Numbered from the stretch's first letter, positions 1 to 8,521 are shown. The stretch: 64,000 nt of DNA from CAZSXU01 sp964610505 (GCA_964610505.1 CAZSXU010000004.1:62001-126000); one strand, 5' to 3'. Numbers and translations: made by a program. The notes: generated by a model from the letters alone, not told the origin.

Positions 1-440
1 TATCCCCCGACGTTCTGGGCAAGACCGTGAAAGAAACGATCAAGGCCTCGACGGGGCGCGTCGAGCTGACCGAGGCGGACTTCATCGTCTCGGGCGGGCG
101 AGGCATGAAGGAGCCCGATCAGTTCAAGATCCTCGAGGAACTGGCGGACACGCTCGGGGCGGCGGTGGGCGCGTCCCGAGCGGCCGTAGATGCCGGCTGG
201 CGGGACCACCAGGACCAGGTGGGCCAGACCGGCAAAACCGTGACCCCCACCCTCTACATTGCGTGCGGGATTTCCGGCGCGATTCAACACCTGGCCGGAA
301 TGTCGTCGGCCAAGTGCATCGTGGCCGTCAACAAGGACCCGGAGGCGCCGATCTTCAAGGTTGCCGACTACGGGATCGTGGGAGACCTGTTCGAGGTCGT
401 ACCCGCCCTCAAGAATGCGCTGAAGGAGACCCAGGCGTAG
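1..440 (+). CDS. etfA: Electron transfer flavoprotein alpha subunit, C-terminal part (5' end outside window)
   Basis: EtfA is the FAD-binding subunit of the soluble heterodimer that takes electrons from acyl-CoA dehydrogenases and passes them to a membrane quinone reductase. The frame is open from base 3 to the TAG at 438-440, so only about 145 C-terminal residues are present. The FAD-domain signature is clear: VSGGRGMK, then ASRAAVDAGW, then GKTVTPTLYIACGISGA, HLAGM and NKDPEAPIF. These are the conserved contacts to the flavin and its ADP part in EtfA. The next gene, 54 bases downstream, encodes the matching ETF:menaquinone oxidoreductase, and an acyl-CoA dehydrogenase follows on the other strand. 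etfB probably lies just upstream, outside the window. The family call is secure; the N-terminal domain cannot be judged. Confidence 0.95.
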   Translation, partial: SPDVLGKTVKETIKASTGRVELTEADFIVSGGRGMKEPDQFKILEELADTLGAAVGASRAAVDAGWRDHQDQVGQTGKTVTPTLYIACGISGAIQHLAGMSSAKCIVAVNKDPEAPIFKVADYGIVGDLFEVVPALKNALKETQA

Positions 441-494
441 ACCCCTTCGGGTCGGACCTGTCAGACCTGTCGTACGAGACAGGGAGTTCAAATC

Positions 495-2483
495 GTGGAA
501 CTGGTCAAAGAAACCATCGGCGTGATCCCCACCTATCTCCTCCTCTACGCGGCCTTCGCCCTTGCGGTCCTGCTGTTTCTTCGCGCCGCCAGGGCCAAGA
601 TTCGCATCGTTCAACGGGGCCGTCCCGAGAACCGCTCCGACCGAATCGGCGCCCGCATCGCAGGGTTGTTCGGCTACGTTCTCTTCCAGAGGCGCCTGCC
701 CAAGTACCGAATCGCAGGCGTGATGCACATGCTCATCTTCTGGGGATTCCTGGTCTTCGCCCTGGGCTATGCGTTCATCATCGTTACCGGAGGGGAAATC
801 CAGAACCGGCTCTCGGGAATCAGCGGCGGATCGGTATCGGACATCTACGCCACCTTCCAGGAGATCTTCGGCGTTCTTGTGATCGTCTCGGTAATCGTGG
901 CGGCGCTCCGTCGCCATATCCTCAGGGTCCCTCGACTCGAGATCAACCGGGACGCAGACATCGTCCTGAGTCTGATCTTCCTCATCATGAGCACCCACTT
1001 TCTCACGCAAGCGCTCTCCTTCTCTCTGGGCATTGAGGAATACGGGTGGACGCCGTTCAGTCACGGACTGTCCGGCCTGTTCTCGGACCTCTCCGGGGCG
1101 GAGGCTTCGGGCCTCTTCACGGCGCTGTGGTGGGCACACCTGTTCCTGATTTTCGGGTTTCTGGCCTATCTGCCGACGTCGAAACATCTCCACATTTTCC
1201 TGGGGCCCTTCAACGTATACTTCCGCTCGCTGCGGCCGGCAGGCGAGATGACCCTCATCGATATCGAGAACGCCGAGAGCTTCGGCGCGGAGAACATCGA
1301 GGACTACACGTGGAAATCCCTGTTCGACCTTCTGTCCTGCGCCGAGTGCGGGCGGTGCCAGGACCACTGTCCCGCGTATACGACGGACAAGCCGCTCTCG
1401 CCCAAGCAGCTGATCATCGACCTCAAGCACGTACTGTTCGAAACCTCGTCCAACGGCTCCGAGGTGGAGGAGAACGCTGCCTCGCCGCTGGCGGGCGGCC
1501 CCATTGCCGAGGACGTGATCTGGGCCTGCACATCGTGCCGGGCCTGCCAGGAGCAATGCCCCATCCTGATCGAGCACGTCGACAAGATCATGGAGCTCAG
1601 AAGATATCTGACGCTGATGGAGGGTCACTTCCCCAACGAGGCAAAGCTGGCCTTCAAGAACATGGAGACCAACTACAACCCCTGGACGCTCGGATGGTCG
1701 GAGAGGGCCCGGTGGGCCGAAGACCTGGATCTCAAGGCGCTCCCGGACGACGAACAGGCGGACGTGCTCCTCTGGGTCGGCTGTGCGGGGGCGTTCGACG
1801 AGAGAAACCGGAGGGTGGCGCGGGCCCTGGTGGGTCTCCTTCGCAAGGCGGGGGTCGACGTCGCCTTCCTTGGAACCGAAGAGAAATGCTGCGGAGATCC
1901 CGTACGGAGGCTCGGGAACGAGTATCTCTACCAGATGCTGGCCCAGGAGAACGTGGAGCTTCTCAACCGGAAGAAATTCAAACGAATCGTCACCACGTGC
2001 CCCCACTGCATGAACACCCTTCGCACCGAGTACCCGCAGCTGGGTGGGGCGTATGACGTCGTCCATGCCACGCAGATGCTCGACGAGCTGGTTCGGGCCG
2101 GGAGGCTGAAACCGACGTCGCCCGTTCCCGCGACCGTGAGCTTCCACGATTCCTGCTACCTGGGTCGCTACAACGGGATCTACGACGAGCCCCGGCGAGT
2201 GCTCCGCGCCGTGCCCGGCGTAGCACTTCGCGAGATGCGGAGACACAGAAGCACTTCGTTCTGTTGTGGCGCCGGGGGAGGGCGGATGTGGCTGGAGGAG
2301 AGTCTCGGCACACGCATCAATCATTCGCGAATCGAACAGGCTGCCGAGGCGGGACCCGACACGATCGCGTCCAGCTGCCCCTATTGCCTCACGATGTTCG
2401 AGGACGGGATCAAAGAGAAAGAGATGTCGGAGACGCTCCGCTCGCTGGATGTGATTGAGATCCTGGACAAGGCCGTTCAGTAG
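495..2483 (+). CDS. ETF:menaquinone oxidoreductase (EMO), membrane heterodisulfide-reductase-like Fe-S protein
   Basis: This 662-residue protein fuses a NarI-like membrane part (about five to six hydrophobic segments, residues 10-235) to a soluble HdrD-like part. A ferredoxin-type pair of 4Fe-4S motifs is visible as CAECGRCQDHCP (near 281) and CTSCRACQEQCP (near 343). Two CCG-type cysteine domains follow, with CCGDPVRR near 463 and FCCGAGGGR near 588. This architecture is that of EMO, which oxidises reduced ETF and reduces menaquinone in organisms lacking the flavoprotein ETF-QO. The GTG start at 495 is chosen because it lies just before the first membrane helix and 54 bases after etfA; the two are probably co-transcribed. 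The family is often labelled only as (Fe-S)-binding or heterodisulfide-reductase-related protein. The EMO role is inferred from architecture and etfA linkage. Confidence 0.88.
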   Translation: MELVKETIGVIPTYLLLYAAFALAVLLFLRAARAKIRIVQRGRPENRSDRIGARIAGLFGYVLFQRRLPKYRIAGVMHMLIFWGFLVFALGYAFIIVTGGEIQNRLSGISGGSVSDIYATFQEIFGVLVIVSVIVAALRRHILRVPRLEINRDADIVLSLIFLIMSTHFLTQALSFSLGIEEYGWTPFSHGLSGLFSDLSGAEASGLFTALWWAHLFLIFGFLAYLPTSKHLHIFLGPFNVYFRSLRPAGEMTLIDIENAESFGAENIEDYTWKSLFDLLSCAECGRCQDHCPAYTTDKPLSPKQLIIDLKHVLFETSSNGSEVEENAASPLAGGPIAEDVIWACTSCRACQEQCPILIEHVDKIMELRRYLTLMEGHFPNEAKLAFKNMETNYNPWTLGWSERARWAEDLDLKALPDDEQADVLLWVGCAGAFDERNRRVARALVGLLRKAGVDVAFLGTEEKCCGDPVRRLGNEYLYQMLAQENVELLNRKKFKRIVTTCPHCMNTLRTEYPQLGGAYDVVHATQMLDELVRAGRLKPTSPVPATVSFHDSCYLGRYNGIYDEPRRVLRAVPGVALREMRRHRSTSFCCGAGGGRMWLEESLGTRINHSRIEQAAEAGPDTIASSCPYCLTMFEDGIKEKEMSETLRSLDVIEILDKAVQ

Positions 2484-2516
2484 AAAGCAGCCACAGATTA
2501 CAGGCGGGAAGACTTC

Positions 2517-2543
2517 CGGGGCGACGCCGTACGCGTCGCCCCG
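2517..2543. terminator. GC-rich hairpin between convergent genes
   Basis: An 11-bp perfect stem (CGGGGCGACGC / GCGTCGCCCCG) with a 5-base loop sits 33 bases after the EMO stop and before the 3' end of the convergent acyl-CoA dehydrogenase. There is no clear U-tract on either side, so termination efficiency is uncertain. It could act bidirectionally. Confidence 0.5.
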
Positions 2544-2552
2544 AGTGCGTTG

Positions 2553-2625
2553 CCCTTCGTGGTTTTGGTATGCTTCATGTCGGAGCCTTGTATTGTGAAT
2601 CCGTGAAATCTGCGGTTGCGGTTGA
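2553..2625 (+). repeat. Dispersed intergenic motif, copy 1 (TCCGTGAAATCTGCGG core)
   Basis: Non-coding segment after the EMO hairpin that contains CTTCGTGG followed by ATCCGTGAAATCTGCGG. Closely related strings recur at 12835-12888, 41484-41536 and 62430-62451, always between genes. The segment breaks loosely into 8-base steps. It lies in the gap between two convergent 3' ends. Confidence 0.55.
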
Positions 2626-2632
2626 TCTTATT

Positions 2633-3790
2633 CTACGTTGCTTTCGCCGCCTCGCGAATGAGTGCCAGCGCGATCTCGTTCCTCTGCATCTGGCTGGTTC
2701 CCTCGTAGATCTCGGTGATCTTGGCATCCCGCATCATCTTCTCCACGGGATAATCGTGCATGTACCCCCGGCCGCCAAGAATCTGAACGGCCTTGACCGT
2801 CACCCACATGGCGGTCTCAGAGGCGAAGAGCTTCGCGATACCCGAATCCTTGGTTGTCCGCTTGTGTCCGGAGTCGATCATTCGGGCCACGCCGTAGGTC
2901 AGCGCCCTGGCCGCCTCCACCTGCGCGGCCATGTCGGCCAGCATGTGCTGGATGCCCTGCATCGAGGAGAGCGTCTGACCGAACTGTCGGCGCTCCCGCG
3001 CGTAGCGAACGGCCTCGTCCAGGGCTCCGGCGGCAATGCCCACGGCCTGCGCCGCGACGCCGGGCCGGGTTACGTCGAAAGTCTTCATCACCGTGATGAA
3101 GCCCGTGCCCTCGGCACCCAACCGGTTCTTCTCGGGTACGCGACAGTTCTCAAAGATGAGTTCCATCGTCGATGAAGACCGAATCCCGAGCTTCTCCTCC
3201 TTCTTCCCGAAGTCGAAGCCCTCGGTGCCCTTCTCCACGATAAACGCGCTGGCGCCTCGAGCCCCCTTCTTCGGATGGGTCATCGCAATGATGGTGTAGA
3301 CCTCCGCCGCTCCGGCGTTGGTGATGAAACACTTGGTGCCGTTCAAGACATAGTGATCTCCGTCCCGGACGGCCGTGGTCGCCATCGCCGTCGCGTCACT
3401 GCCGGCACTCGGCTCCGTCAGTCCGAATGCGGCGAGTTTCTCGCCCGAGGCAATGCCGGGAAGGAAGCGGGCCCTCTGCTCGTCGTTTCCCGAAATGAGG
3501 ATCGGATAGCAGCCGAGGGCCGTTCCGGCCAGGGCAAGAGCAATCGAACCGTCGATCCGGGAGAAAGCCTCCACGACCAGGACAAGGTCCAGCACACCCC
3601 CTCCCGATCCCCCATGCTCCTTGGGTAGATAGCAGGCCGGGAAACCCTCTTTCGCCATTTCATGGACGACGTCCCAGGGAAACTCCTCGGCGGCATCGCA
3701 GTTCTGCCGGATCGGAGTGAACTTCTCTCTGGCGAACGCGTAGGCTCTTCGGGCGAGAGCCGCCTGCTCGTCGTTCAGGAAATAGTCCAT
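2633..3790 (-). CDS. Acyl-CoA dehydrogenase (short/medium-chain type)
   Basis: A 385-residue flavoenzyme that catalyses alpha,beta-dehydrogenation of an acyl-CoA and passes electrons to ETF, whose genes are adjacent. Family marks in order: helical N-terminus, FGLTEPSAGSDA (FAD/substrate signature), NGTKCFITNAG, the RRQFGQ region, and AVQILGGRGYMHDYPVEKMMRDAKI near the C-terminus. The catalytic glutamate is in IYEGTSQ, the position used by short- and medium-chain enzymes. The start at 3790 gives MDYFLNDEQ, the typical first residues of the family, with GGTGGAAG upstream; longer in-frame starts add non-conserved sequence. A consensus-like promoter lies at 3842-3870. Chain-length preference cannot be read from sequence; butyryl- or glutaryl-type substrates are possible. 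Confidence 0.93.
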   Translation of the reverse strand: MDYFLNDEQAALARRAYAFAREKFTPIRQNCDAAEEFPWDVVHEMAKEGFPACYLPKEHGGSGGGVLDLVLVVEAFSRIDGSIALALAGTALGCYPILISGNDEQRARFLPGIASGEKLAAFGLTEPSAGSDATAMATTAVRDGDHYVLNGTKCFITNAGAAEVYTIIAMTHPKKGARGASAFIVEKGTEGFDFGKKEEKLGIRSSSTMELIFENCRVPEKNRLGAEGTGFITVMKTFDVTRPGVAAQAVGIAAGALDEAVRYARERRQFGQTLSSMQGIQHMLADMAAQVEAARALTYGVARMIDSGHKRTTKDSGIAKLFASETAMWVTVKAVQILGGRGYMHDYPVEKMMRDAKITEIYEGTSQMQRNEIALALIREAAKAT

Positions 3791-3841
3791 CGATCTTCCA
3801 CCCTTCGGCTGATGGCCTCCGCGGATGTTCGTCGGGCCCAC

Positions 3842-3870
3842 AGTCTAGTGGAGACCGGCCGGGTCGTCAA
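3842..3870 (-). promoter_or_regulatory. Sigma-70-type promoter of acyl-CoA dehydrogenase gene
   Basis: Read on the minus strand: TTGACG (3870-3865), a 17-base spacer, TAGACT (3847-3842). The inferred start of transcription is near 3835, about 45 bases before the ATG at 3790. Confidence 0.65.
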
Positions 3871-4190
3871 CCCCTGCCGGTGCGGAAACCGCCCAAACGG
3901 ATGGACATCCGCTTGTCCCTTGCGGTGAACCGTACATCGTGGTATGATGGGTTTGGATCTTTCGCGGGCCCGGCAACGGTTCCGAAACGATCCGACAAGG
4001 TTCTGGAAGTACAGAAACATATAGAGAATGCGATTCGGTCCCGGCTGATCCCGGGAACCGGTGTCCGGTTCCCAAGTCGTCCCGTCGGCACACAGTTGCT
4101 GTCGGCGGCGAAACTTCCCGGCGGCCGCGAGCGTATAATAAGTAGGATTGGGAGAAACATCGACACTGGGCGTTTCGGTGGAGGGATTCC
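3848..4190. other. Divergent intergenic region with long leader
   Basis: Non-coding gap between the divergent acyl-CoA dehydrogenase and the small gene at 4191. It holds both promoters and, at 4053-4073, a 9-bp perfect hairpin (GGGAACCGG / CCGGTTCCC, loop TGT). A second TATAAT hexamer occurs at 4134-4139 but lacks a good -35. No RNA gene was recognised. Confidence 0.5.
3920..3948 (+). promoter_or_regulatory. Possible promoter with ~240-base leader before gene at 4191
   Basis: TTGCGG (3920-3925), 17-base spacer, TATGAT (3943-3948). If used, it gives a leader of about 235 bases containing a stable hairpin before the GTG at 4191. It could also drive a short non-coding RNA. Confidence 0.42.
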
Positions 4191-4721
4191 GTGAGCGCGC
4201 TCCGTATGGTTGTGAGCCTTGTTCTGCTGTTGATGCAGGTCTTTCAAGTCCGAACGCTGATCGAGGATCGTCTCGGGATGAATGCTTCGTGTTCCTCGTC
4301 TCCCGTTCAGGAACTCCGGGAGCCGGTCTCGCGCGTGCCGATCCTGATCACCGATCCGGATCTCATCCGCCTCATGTCTGACGGATGGCATGTCTCACCC
4401 GTCGGCGGCGCGGCACTCGGACGGTTGGCCCGAACCGAGCGGTCCACGGACGATTCTCCGGGGATCCCGGACTCCGATCCCCAGGCCGTGGTTATGATCC
4501 ACGGCCCGGATCCGTCCGGCGTGGAAGACACGGTGCTCATCTACGGATGCCCCTGTATGCTGGGCGTGGCAGCGGCCGGAGAGGCAGAACCTCCGGACGG
4601 CGTGCAGGGCGAGTTGCCGGTCCTCGTATTGCCCCGCGGGTACGTCATGAAGGTCATGACGAATCTGCCTGTTCTGAGAATGGACGTACCCGGTCTCGAG
4701 GATCTGGGTCTCCGGCATTGA
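4191..4721 (+). CDS. Hypothetical secreted or membrane-anchored protein with CPC motif
   Basis: I do not recognise this 176-residue protein. It begins with a hydrophobic stretch (residues 6-20, VVSLVLLLMQVFQV) that could be a signal peptide or anchor. A conserved-looking core follows (VPILITDPDLIRLM near 49-62; VMIHGPDPSGVEDTVLIYGCPC near 101-122). The CPC pair at 120-122 could bind metal or form a disulfide. The GTG start has GGAGGG about 8 bases upstream. It lies 40 bases before the first of two GT-C-like genes and may share their transcript. The function is unknown, and the reading frame itself is supported only by its start context and spacing. Confidence 0.55.
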   Translation: MSALRMVVSLVLLLMQVFQVRTLIEDRLGMNASCSSSPVQELREPVSRVPILITDPDLIRLMSDGWHVSPVGGAALGRLARTERSTDDSPGIPDSDPQAVVMIHGPDPSGVEDTVLIYGCPCMLGVAAAGEAEPPDGVQGELPVLVLPRGYVMKVMTNLPVLRMDVPGLEDLGLRH

Positions 4722-4761
4722 TGCCGGGTCGAGAATCTCTTTGCCCGCTGGCGCGGATCCG

Positions 4762-6501
4762 ATGAACCCACACGTGCGTCCGTCCGGATGCCCCGAGCCT
4801 ATCGCCCGGCGGGACTTCGCCTGGCTCGATGTCCTTCCCCTGGCCCTCTACCTGCCTCTCAGTGCAGTCCTGACCTGGCCGCTTCTCCTCCATCTCAGAA
4901 CCGACATCGCAGGAGACGCCGGAGATTCTCTTCACTTCATCTGGAACCTGTGGTGGACGCGCAAGGCGGTCCTGGACCCGGGACTGGCCCTCTTCCACAC
5001 GGACTACCTTTTTCACCCGGCCGGGGTGAACCTGGCTTTCCACACCCTGTCCCTGTTCAACGGGTTCATTTCCATCCCGCTTCAGTCGGTACTGGGGCTG
5101 GTCGGCACGTACAACATCCTGATCCTGCTGGGATTTGTGCTGGGCGGCTGGGGCGGCTACCTGCTCTGCCATGAGCTGACCTGCAGCCGGACCGCATCGG
5201 TCTTCGGCGGAATCGTCTTCGGCTTCTCTCCCTTCCACGTGGCCAATGCTATGGCCGACCTGAACATCGCCAGCCTCCAGTTCATCCCGTTCGTGTTCCT
5301 CTTTTTCGTGCGTTGGCAAAGGCGGGGCCGTCTTCTCGACGCAGCTCTGACCGGTTTCTTTCTCGGACTCTCCGCCCTCTGCAGCTGGTACTACCTGGTC
5401 TTCGGCGCTTTCGGAATCACCGTCCTGCTGATCGTGTGGATACTCTCCCCCGGCACGCGCCCGCCCGCCTTAGGCCTGGTCAAGGCCGTCGCGCTTCTGG
5501 CCGTCGCCACAGCTGCGGTGATCCTGCCGGCCGTGCTCCCCATGATCCGAGCAGCGGCGGAGGGGTCGATCCCGAACCCCGGCAGGCAGGACGCCTACTC
5601 GGCGGATCTCCTCGCGTACCTGGTGCCGTCTCCCCACCATCCCCTGTTTCGATCATGGGTGTCCCCATTCTACGGGAAGGTGTCCGGCAATCTCTGGGAA
5701 AACACGATCACGACCGGAGTCGTGGCCTTGTTTCTGTCGGTTGTCGCACTCCACGGGAAGCGCAGGCTTCGGGACGATCACCGACGCGCCTGGCTGGTTC
5801 TGGCTCTCGCGGCGGGCATTCTCTCGCTGGGTCCCACGCTCCAGATCGCGGGCGGAGCAGTGGGGAAGTCCGGCATGCTTCCCTACCGCTGGCTGGTGCA
5901 GAGCGTCCCGCTGCTCTCCCAGGTGCGAATTCCCTCACGGTTCGCGGTTCTCGTGTTATCCGGCGCCGCCGTGCTGGCGGCGTTCGGTTTTCGCGATCTC
6001 CTCGGAAGCCCGCGGGTCCGGAAACACGCGTGGAAACGAAGAGGGTTGTCGGCCCTTCTCTTCGTTCTTCTCATCGCGGAGTTCTGGTGCCTGCCGTTTC
6101 CCTCGAGGCCCATACCGGTTCCACACTTCTTCACGGAGATCGCCGAAGACGGGCAGGACTACTCGATTCTCCAGCTGCCGATGGAGGAGTGGAACGCCAC
6201 CGTTCTCGCCATGTACTACCAGACAACGCACGGGAAACGGCTGCTGAACGGCTTCGTGGCGCGCTGCCCCGAGGGAACCGATGCCACGCTCAGGGAGTGG
6301 AACCGGGACCCGCTGAACCATGCCTTCATGCTCCGCAATCGGGTCCGGTACATCGTCCTCTTCACGCCGTTGGGGCCGGAACCCTGGCACCGGCGGGTAA
6401 TGGAGATCTTCGAGCGGGCCCCGTGGATCCACAGGGCCGCGCCCGGCGAATCCATGATCATCGTGTACAGGGTCTCGTGGCCGGGTGACCCCGGTGAGTG
6501 A
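4762..6501 (+). CDS. Polytopic GT-C/YfhO-like membrane protein, paralog 1
   Basis: About 579 residues with some ten or more hydrophobic helices and a short C-terminal periplasmic-type tail. The first loop carries an acidic motif, GDAGDSLHFIWNLWW, followed by TDYLFHPAGVNLAFHTLSLFNG. Acidic residues in the first extracytoplasmic loop are typical of GT-C glycosyltransferases that use lipid-linked sugars. The tail includes QTTHGKRLLNG. The protein is clearly homologous along its whole length to the next gene (6667-8403). The ATG at 4762 is preferred because the same GGATCCGATGAA start context occurs in the paralog; an in-frame TTG lies at 4741. A role in glycan or lipoglycan assembly is an inference. 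The sugar, acceptor and even catalytic activity are not shown. Confidence 0.8.
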   Translation: MNPHVRPSGCPEPIARRDFAWLDVLPLALYLPLSAVLTWPLLLHLRTDIAGDAGDSLHFIWNLWWTRKAVLDPGLALFHTDYLFHPAGVNLAFHTLSLFNGFISIPLQSVLGLVGTYNILILLGFVLGGWGGYLLCHELTCSRTASVFGGIVFGFSPFHVANAMADLNIASLQFIPFVFLFFVRWQRRGRLLDAALTGFFLGLSALCSWYYLVFGAFGITVLLIVWILSPGTRPPALGLVKAVALLAVATAAVILPAVLPMIRAAAEGSIPNPGRQDAYSADLLAYLVPSPHHPLFRSWVSPFYGKVSGNLWENTITTGVVALFLSVVALHGKRRLRDDHRRAWLVLALAAGILSLGPTLQIAGGAVGKSGMLPYRWLVQSVPLLSQVRIPSRFAVLVLSGAAVLAAFGFRDLLGSPRVRKHAWKRRGLSALLFVLLIAEFWCLPFPSRPIPVPHFFTEIAEDGQDYSILQLPMEEWNATVLAMYYQTTHGKRLLNGFVARCPEGTDATLREWNRDPLNHAFMLRNRVRYIVLFTPLGPEPWHRRVMEIFERAPWIHRAAPGESMIIVYRVSWPGDPGE

Positions 6502-6570
6502 CCAGGCGGCGCGCCGCACGGGTCGGCCCCCGATTCTCCTTTCCCGCGCGATTCCCCCCGGAACCCGCAC

Positions 6571-6599
6571 TTGACTCCTCGCTTTCCGCCCTGTACGTT
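6571..6599 (+). promoter_or_regulatory. Possible promoter between the GT-C-like paralogs
   Basis: TTGACT (6571-6576), 17-base spacer, TACGTT (6594-6599), in the 165-base gap before the second paralog. The -35 is good and the -10 is weak. Confidence 0.42.
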
Positions 6600-6666
6600 G
6601 GCGTCGGGCATAACCTCCATGCGGTGACTCAAGCCATGCCGGTATGCATCCGGCGTCGTGGATCCG

Positions 6667-8403
6667 ATGAACAAGAAACCGTCTACCTCGAGCCGACCTG
6701 GGACACCCGCGAGGAGCGCAGAGGCCCTGTCCCATCTGGCTCCGCTTCTCCTCTTCGTATTCTTGACTCTGATCCTGACCGCTCCGGTGGTTCTCCACCT
6801 GAAGAGGGAAATCATCGGGAAATCCGGGGACTCGCTGATCTTCCTCTGGAATTTCTGGTGGACCAAGAAGGCCCTCCTGGACCCCCACCTGTCTCTCTTC
6901 TTCACGGACTACCTGTACTACCCGGACGGCGCCAGCCTCGCGTTTCACACCCTCTCCCTGTTCAATGGGATCGCCTCCATTCCTCTCCAATCGGGTCTCG
7001 GTTTGATCGGTACCTATAGCGTATTGATCCTGCTTGGATTCGTTCTCGGTGCGTGGGGCGCTTATCTTCTTGCCTATTCGCTGACCCGCCACCGGCTCGC
7101 CTCCATCTTCGCCGGCATTGCGTTTGGGTTCTGCCCCTTTCACGTGTCCAATGCGATGGCGGATCTGAATGTGGCCAGCGTCCAGTTCATTCCCTTCACG
7201 CTCCTGTTTCTGGTACGCTGGCGCAGGCAGGGAAGATATCGGGACGCCGCCCTGACCGGCGTCTTCCTGGGGCTCACCGCCCTCTCTCATCTCTACTATC
7301 TTCTGTTCGTCTTGATGGCGATCGTGCTGTTCAGCATGATTTGGATCCTCCGGTCGGAGCACCGCCGCGCATCAGGACACGGGTTTCTACGTGTTGTCCT
7401 CTTCGCCGCCGTGAGCGGGATCCTGCTGCTCCCCATCGTTGTGCCCATGATCCAAGTATCCACCGAATCCACGGAGTTCGCCAATCCCGGCAGGCAGGAT
7501 GCGTATTCGGCCGACCTTCTCGCCTATGTCGTCCCCTCCCTTTTTTCGCAGCTTCTGAGGGAACAGGTGCGCCCATTCTACGCCCAGCTTCCGGGCAACA
7601 TGTATGAGAATACGGTGACCCCCGGCCTCGTGGTCCTGTGTCTTGCCGCCTTCGCTGTGTGGGGGCGACGCAAATTTCGAAATGAGGACCGGCTGATCTG
7701 GGCGGTCTTGGGCCTGGCCTCAGTGGTTTTGTCACTCGGATCCACAGTGCAGGTGGCAGGAACATCCCTCGGCGCATCCGGGTACCTTCCCTATCGGTGG
7801 CTGATCCAGAGTGTGCCGCTCATTTCCCATGCACGAGTGCCATCGCGCTTCGCGGTTTTGGCGGCCTGTTCGGCCTCCGTACTCGCCGCCTACGGCATGC
7901 GCGATCTTCTCCAGAGGCGATCGCTCCGGCCGGCAACGGGAAAACGAACCGTGGTCGTCATCGTTCTGTTCGCCCTGCTGATCGCCGAACTCTGGGCCGC
8001 TCCGTTTCCTACAACACCGATCTCGATTCCCCGCTTTTTCGATCGGATTGCCAAGGACGGCGAGGATTGCACCGTCCTTCACCTGCCCCTGGAGAAGTGG
8101 AACGCAACAACGAGGGCAATGTACTACCAGACGAGTCACGGAAAACGAATGCTCAACGGCGCGATCGCGCGGGTCCCCGCCGGCGTGGAGACCACGCTCG
8201 AGGAGTGGAAGAAGACTCCTCTGGACTACGATTTCATGCTTCGAAACCGGGTTCGATACATTGTCCTCCTTACGTCCTACGGACTGGTGCCCTGGCACCA
8301 CGAGGTCATGGAGGTCCTCGAACGGAGACCCTGGTTGAAGAGGGTCGCGCACGACGAGACGCTCATCGTGGCCTACAGGGTTTCCTGGCCTGAGGACCCG
8401 TAG
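6667..8403 (+). CDS. Polytopic GT-C/YfhO-like membrane protein, paralog 2
   Basis: A 578-residue tandem paralog of the preceding gene, with the same order of motifs: GKSGDSLIFLWNFWW in the first loop, TDYLYYPDGASLAFHTLSLFNG, a run of membrane helices, NPGRQDAYSADLLAY near the middle, and QTSHGKRMLNG in the tail. Both copies keep the acidic loop motif and the NPGRQDAYSADLLAY segment, which argues for selection on function rather than decay. The start is taken as the ATG at 6667 (an in-frame GTG lies at 6658), because its context matches paralog 1. A possible promoter lies in the gap upstream. The family is uncharacterised; a GT-C glycosyltransferase role is inferred from topology and the loop motif only. 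Confidence 0.8.
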   Translation: MNKKPSTSSRPGTPARSAEALSHLAPLLLFVFLTLILTAPVVLHLKREIIGKSGDSLIFLWNFWWTKKALLDPHLSLFFTDYLYYPDGASLAFHTLSLFNGIASIPLQSGLGLIGTYSVLILLGFVLGAWGAYLLAYSLTRHRLASIFAGIAFGFCPFHVSNAMADLNVASVQFIPFTLLFLVRWRRQGRYRDAALTGVFLGLTALSHLYYLLFVLMAIVLFSMIWILRSEHRRASGHGFLRVVLFAAVSGILLLPIVVPMIQVSTESTEFANPGRQDAYSADLLAYVVPSLFSQLLREQVRPFYAQLPGNMYENTVTPGLVVLCLAAFAVWGRRKFRNEDRLIWAVLGLASVVLSLGSTVQVAGTSLGASGYLPYRWLIQSVPLISHARVPSRFAVLAACSASVLAAYGMRDLLQRRSLRPATGKRTVVVIVLFALLIAELWAAPFPTTPISIPRFFDRIAKDGEDCTVLHLPLEKWNATTRAMYYQTSHGKRMLNGAIARVPAGVETTLEEWKKTPLDYDFMLRNRVRYIVLLTSYGLVPWHHEVMEVLERRPWLKRVAHDETLIVAYRVSWPEDP

Positions 8404-8521
8404 CCGCACTGTTCGCACTCGCACCGCGCGCCGCATGGGAAATCAGGATGGCGCCTTCTCGAGATCCGAAGATCTCGGGAAACCCTGGGATCTCGACCCT
8501 CCTGAAAAATCCGTCCCCCCC

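Noticed and set aside
4020..4110. tRNA-like fold near GGGAACCGG hairpin
   Set aside because: No T-loop GGTTCGAAT-type consensus, no acceptor stem pairing; only one simple hairpin.
5956..7362. Minus-strand open frame crossing the two GT-C-like genes
   Set aside because: Low-complexity Glu/Arg/Gly composition; spans the gap between two real genes on the other strand.
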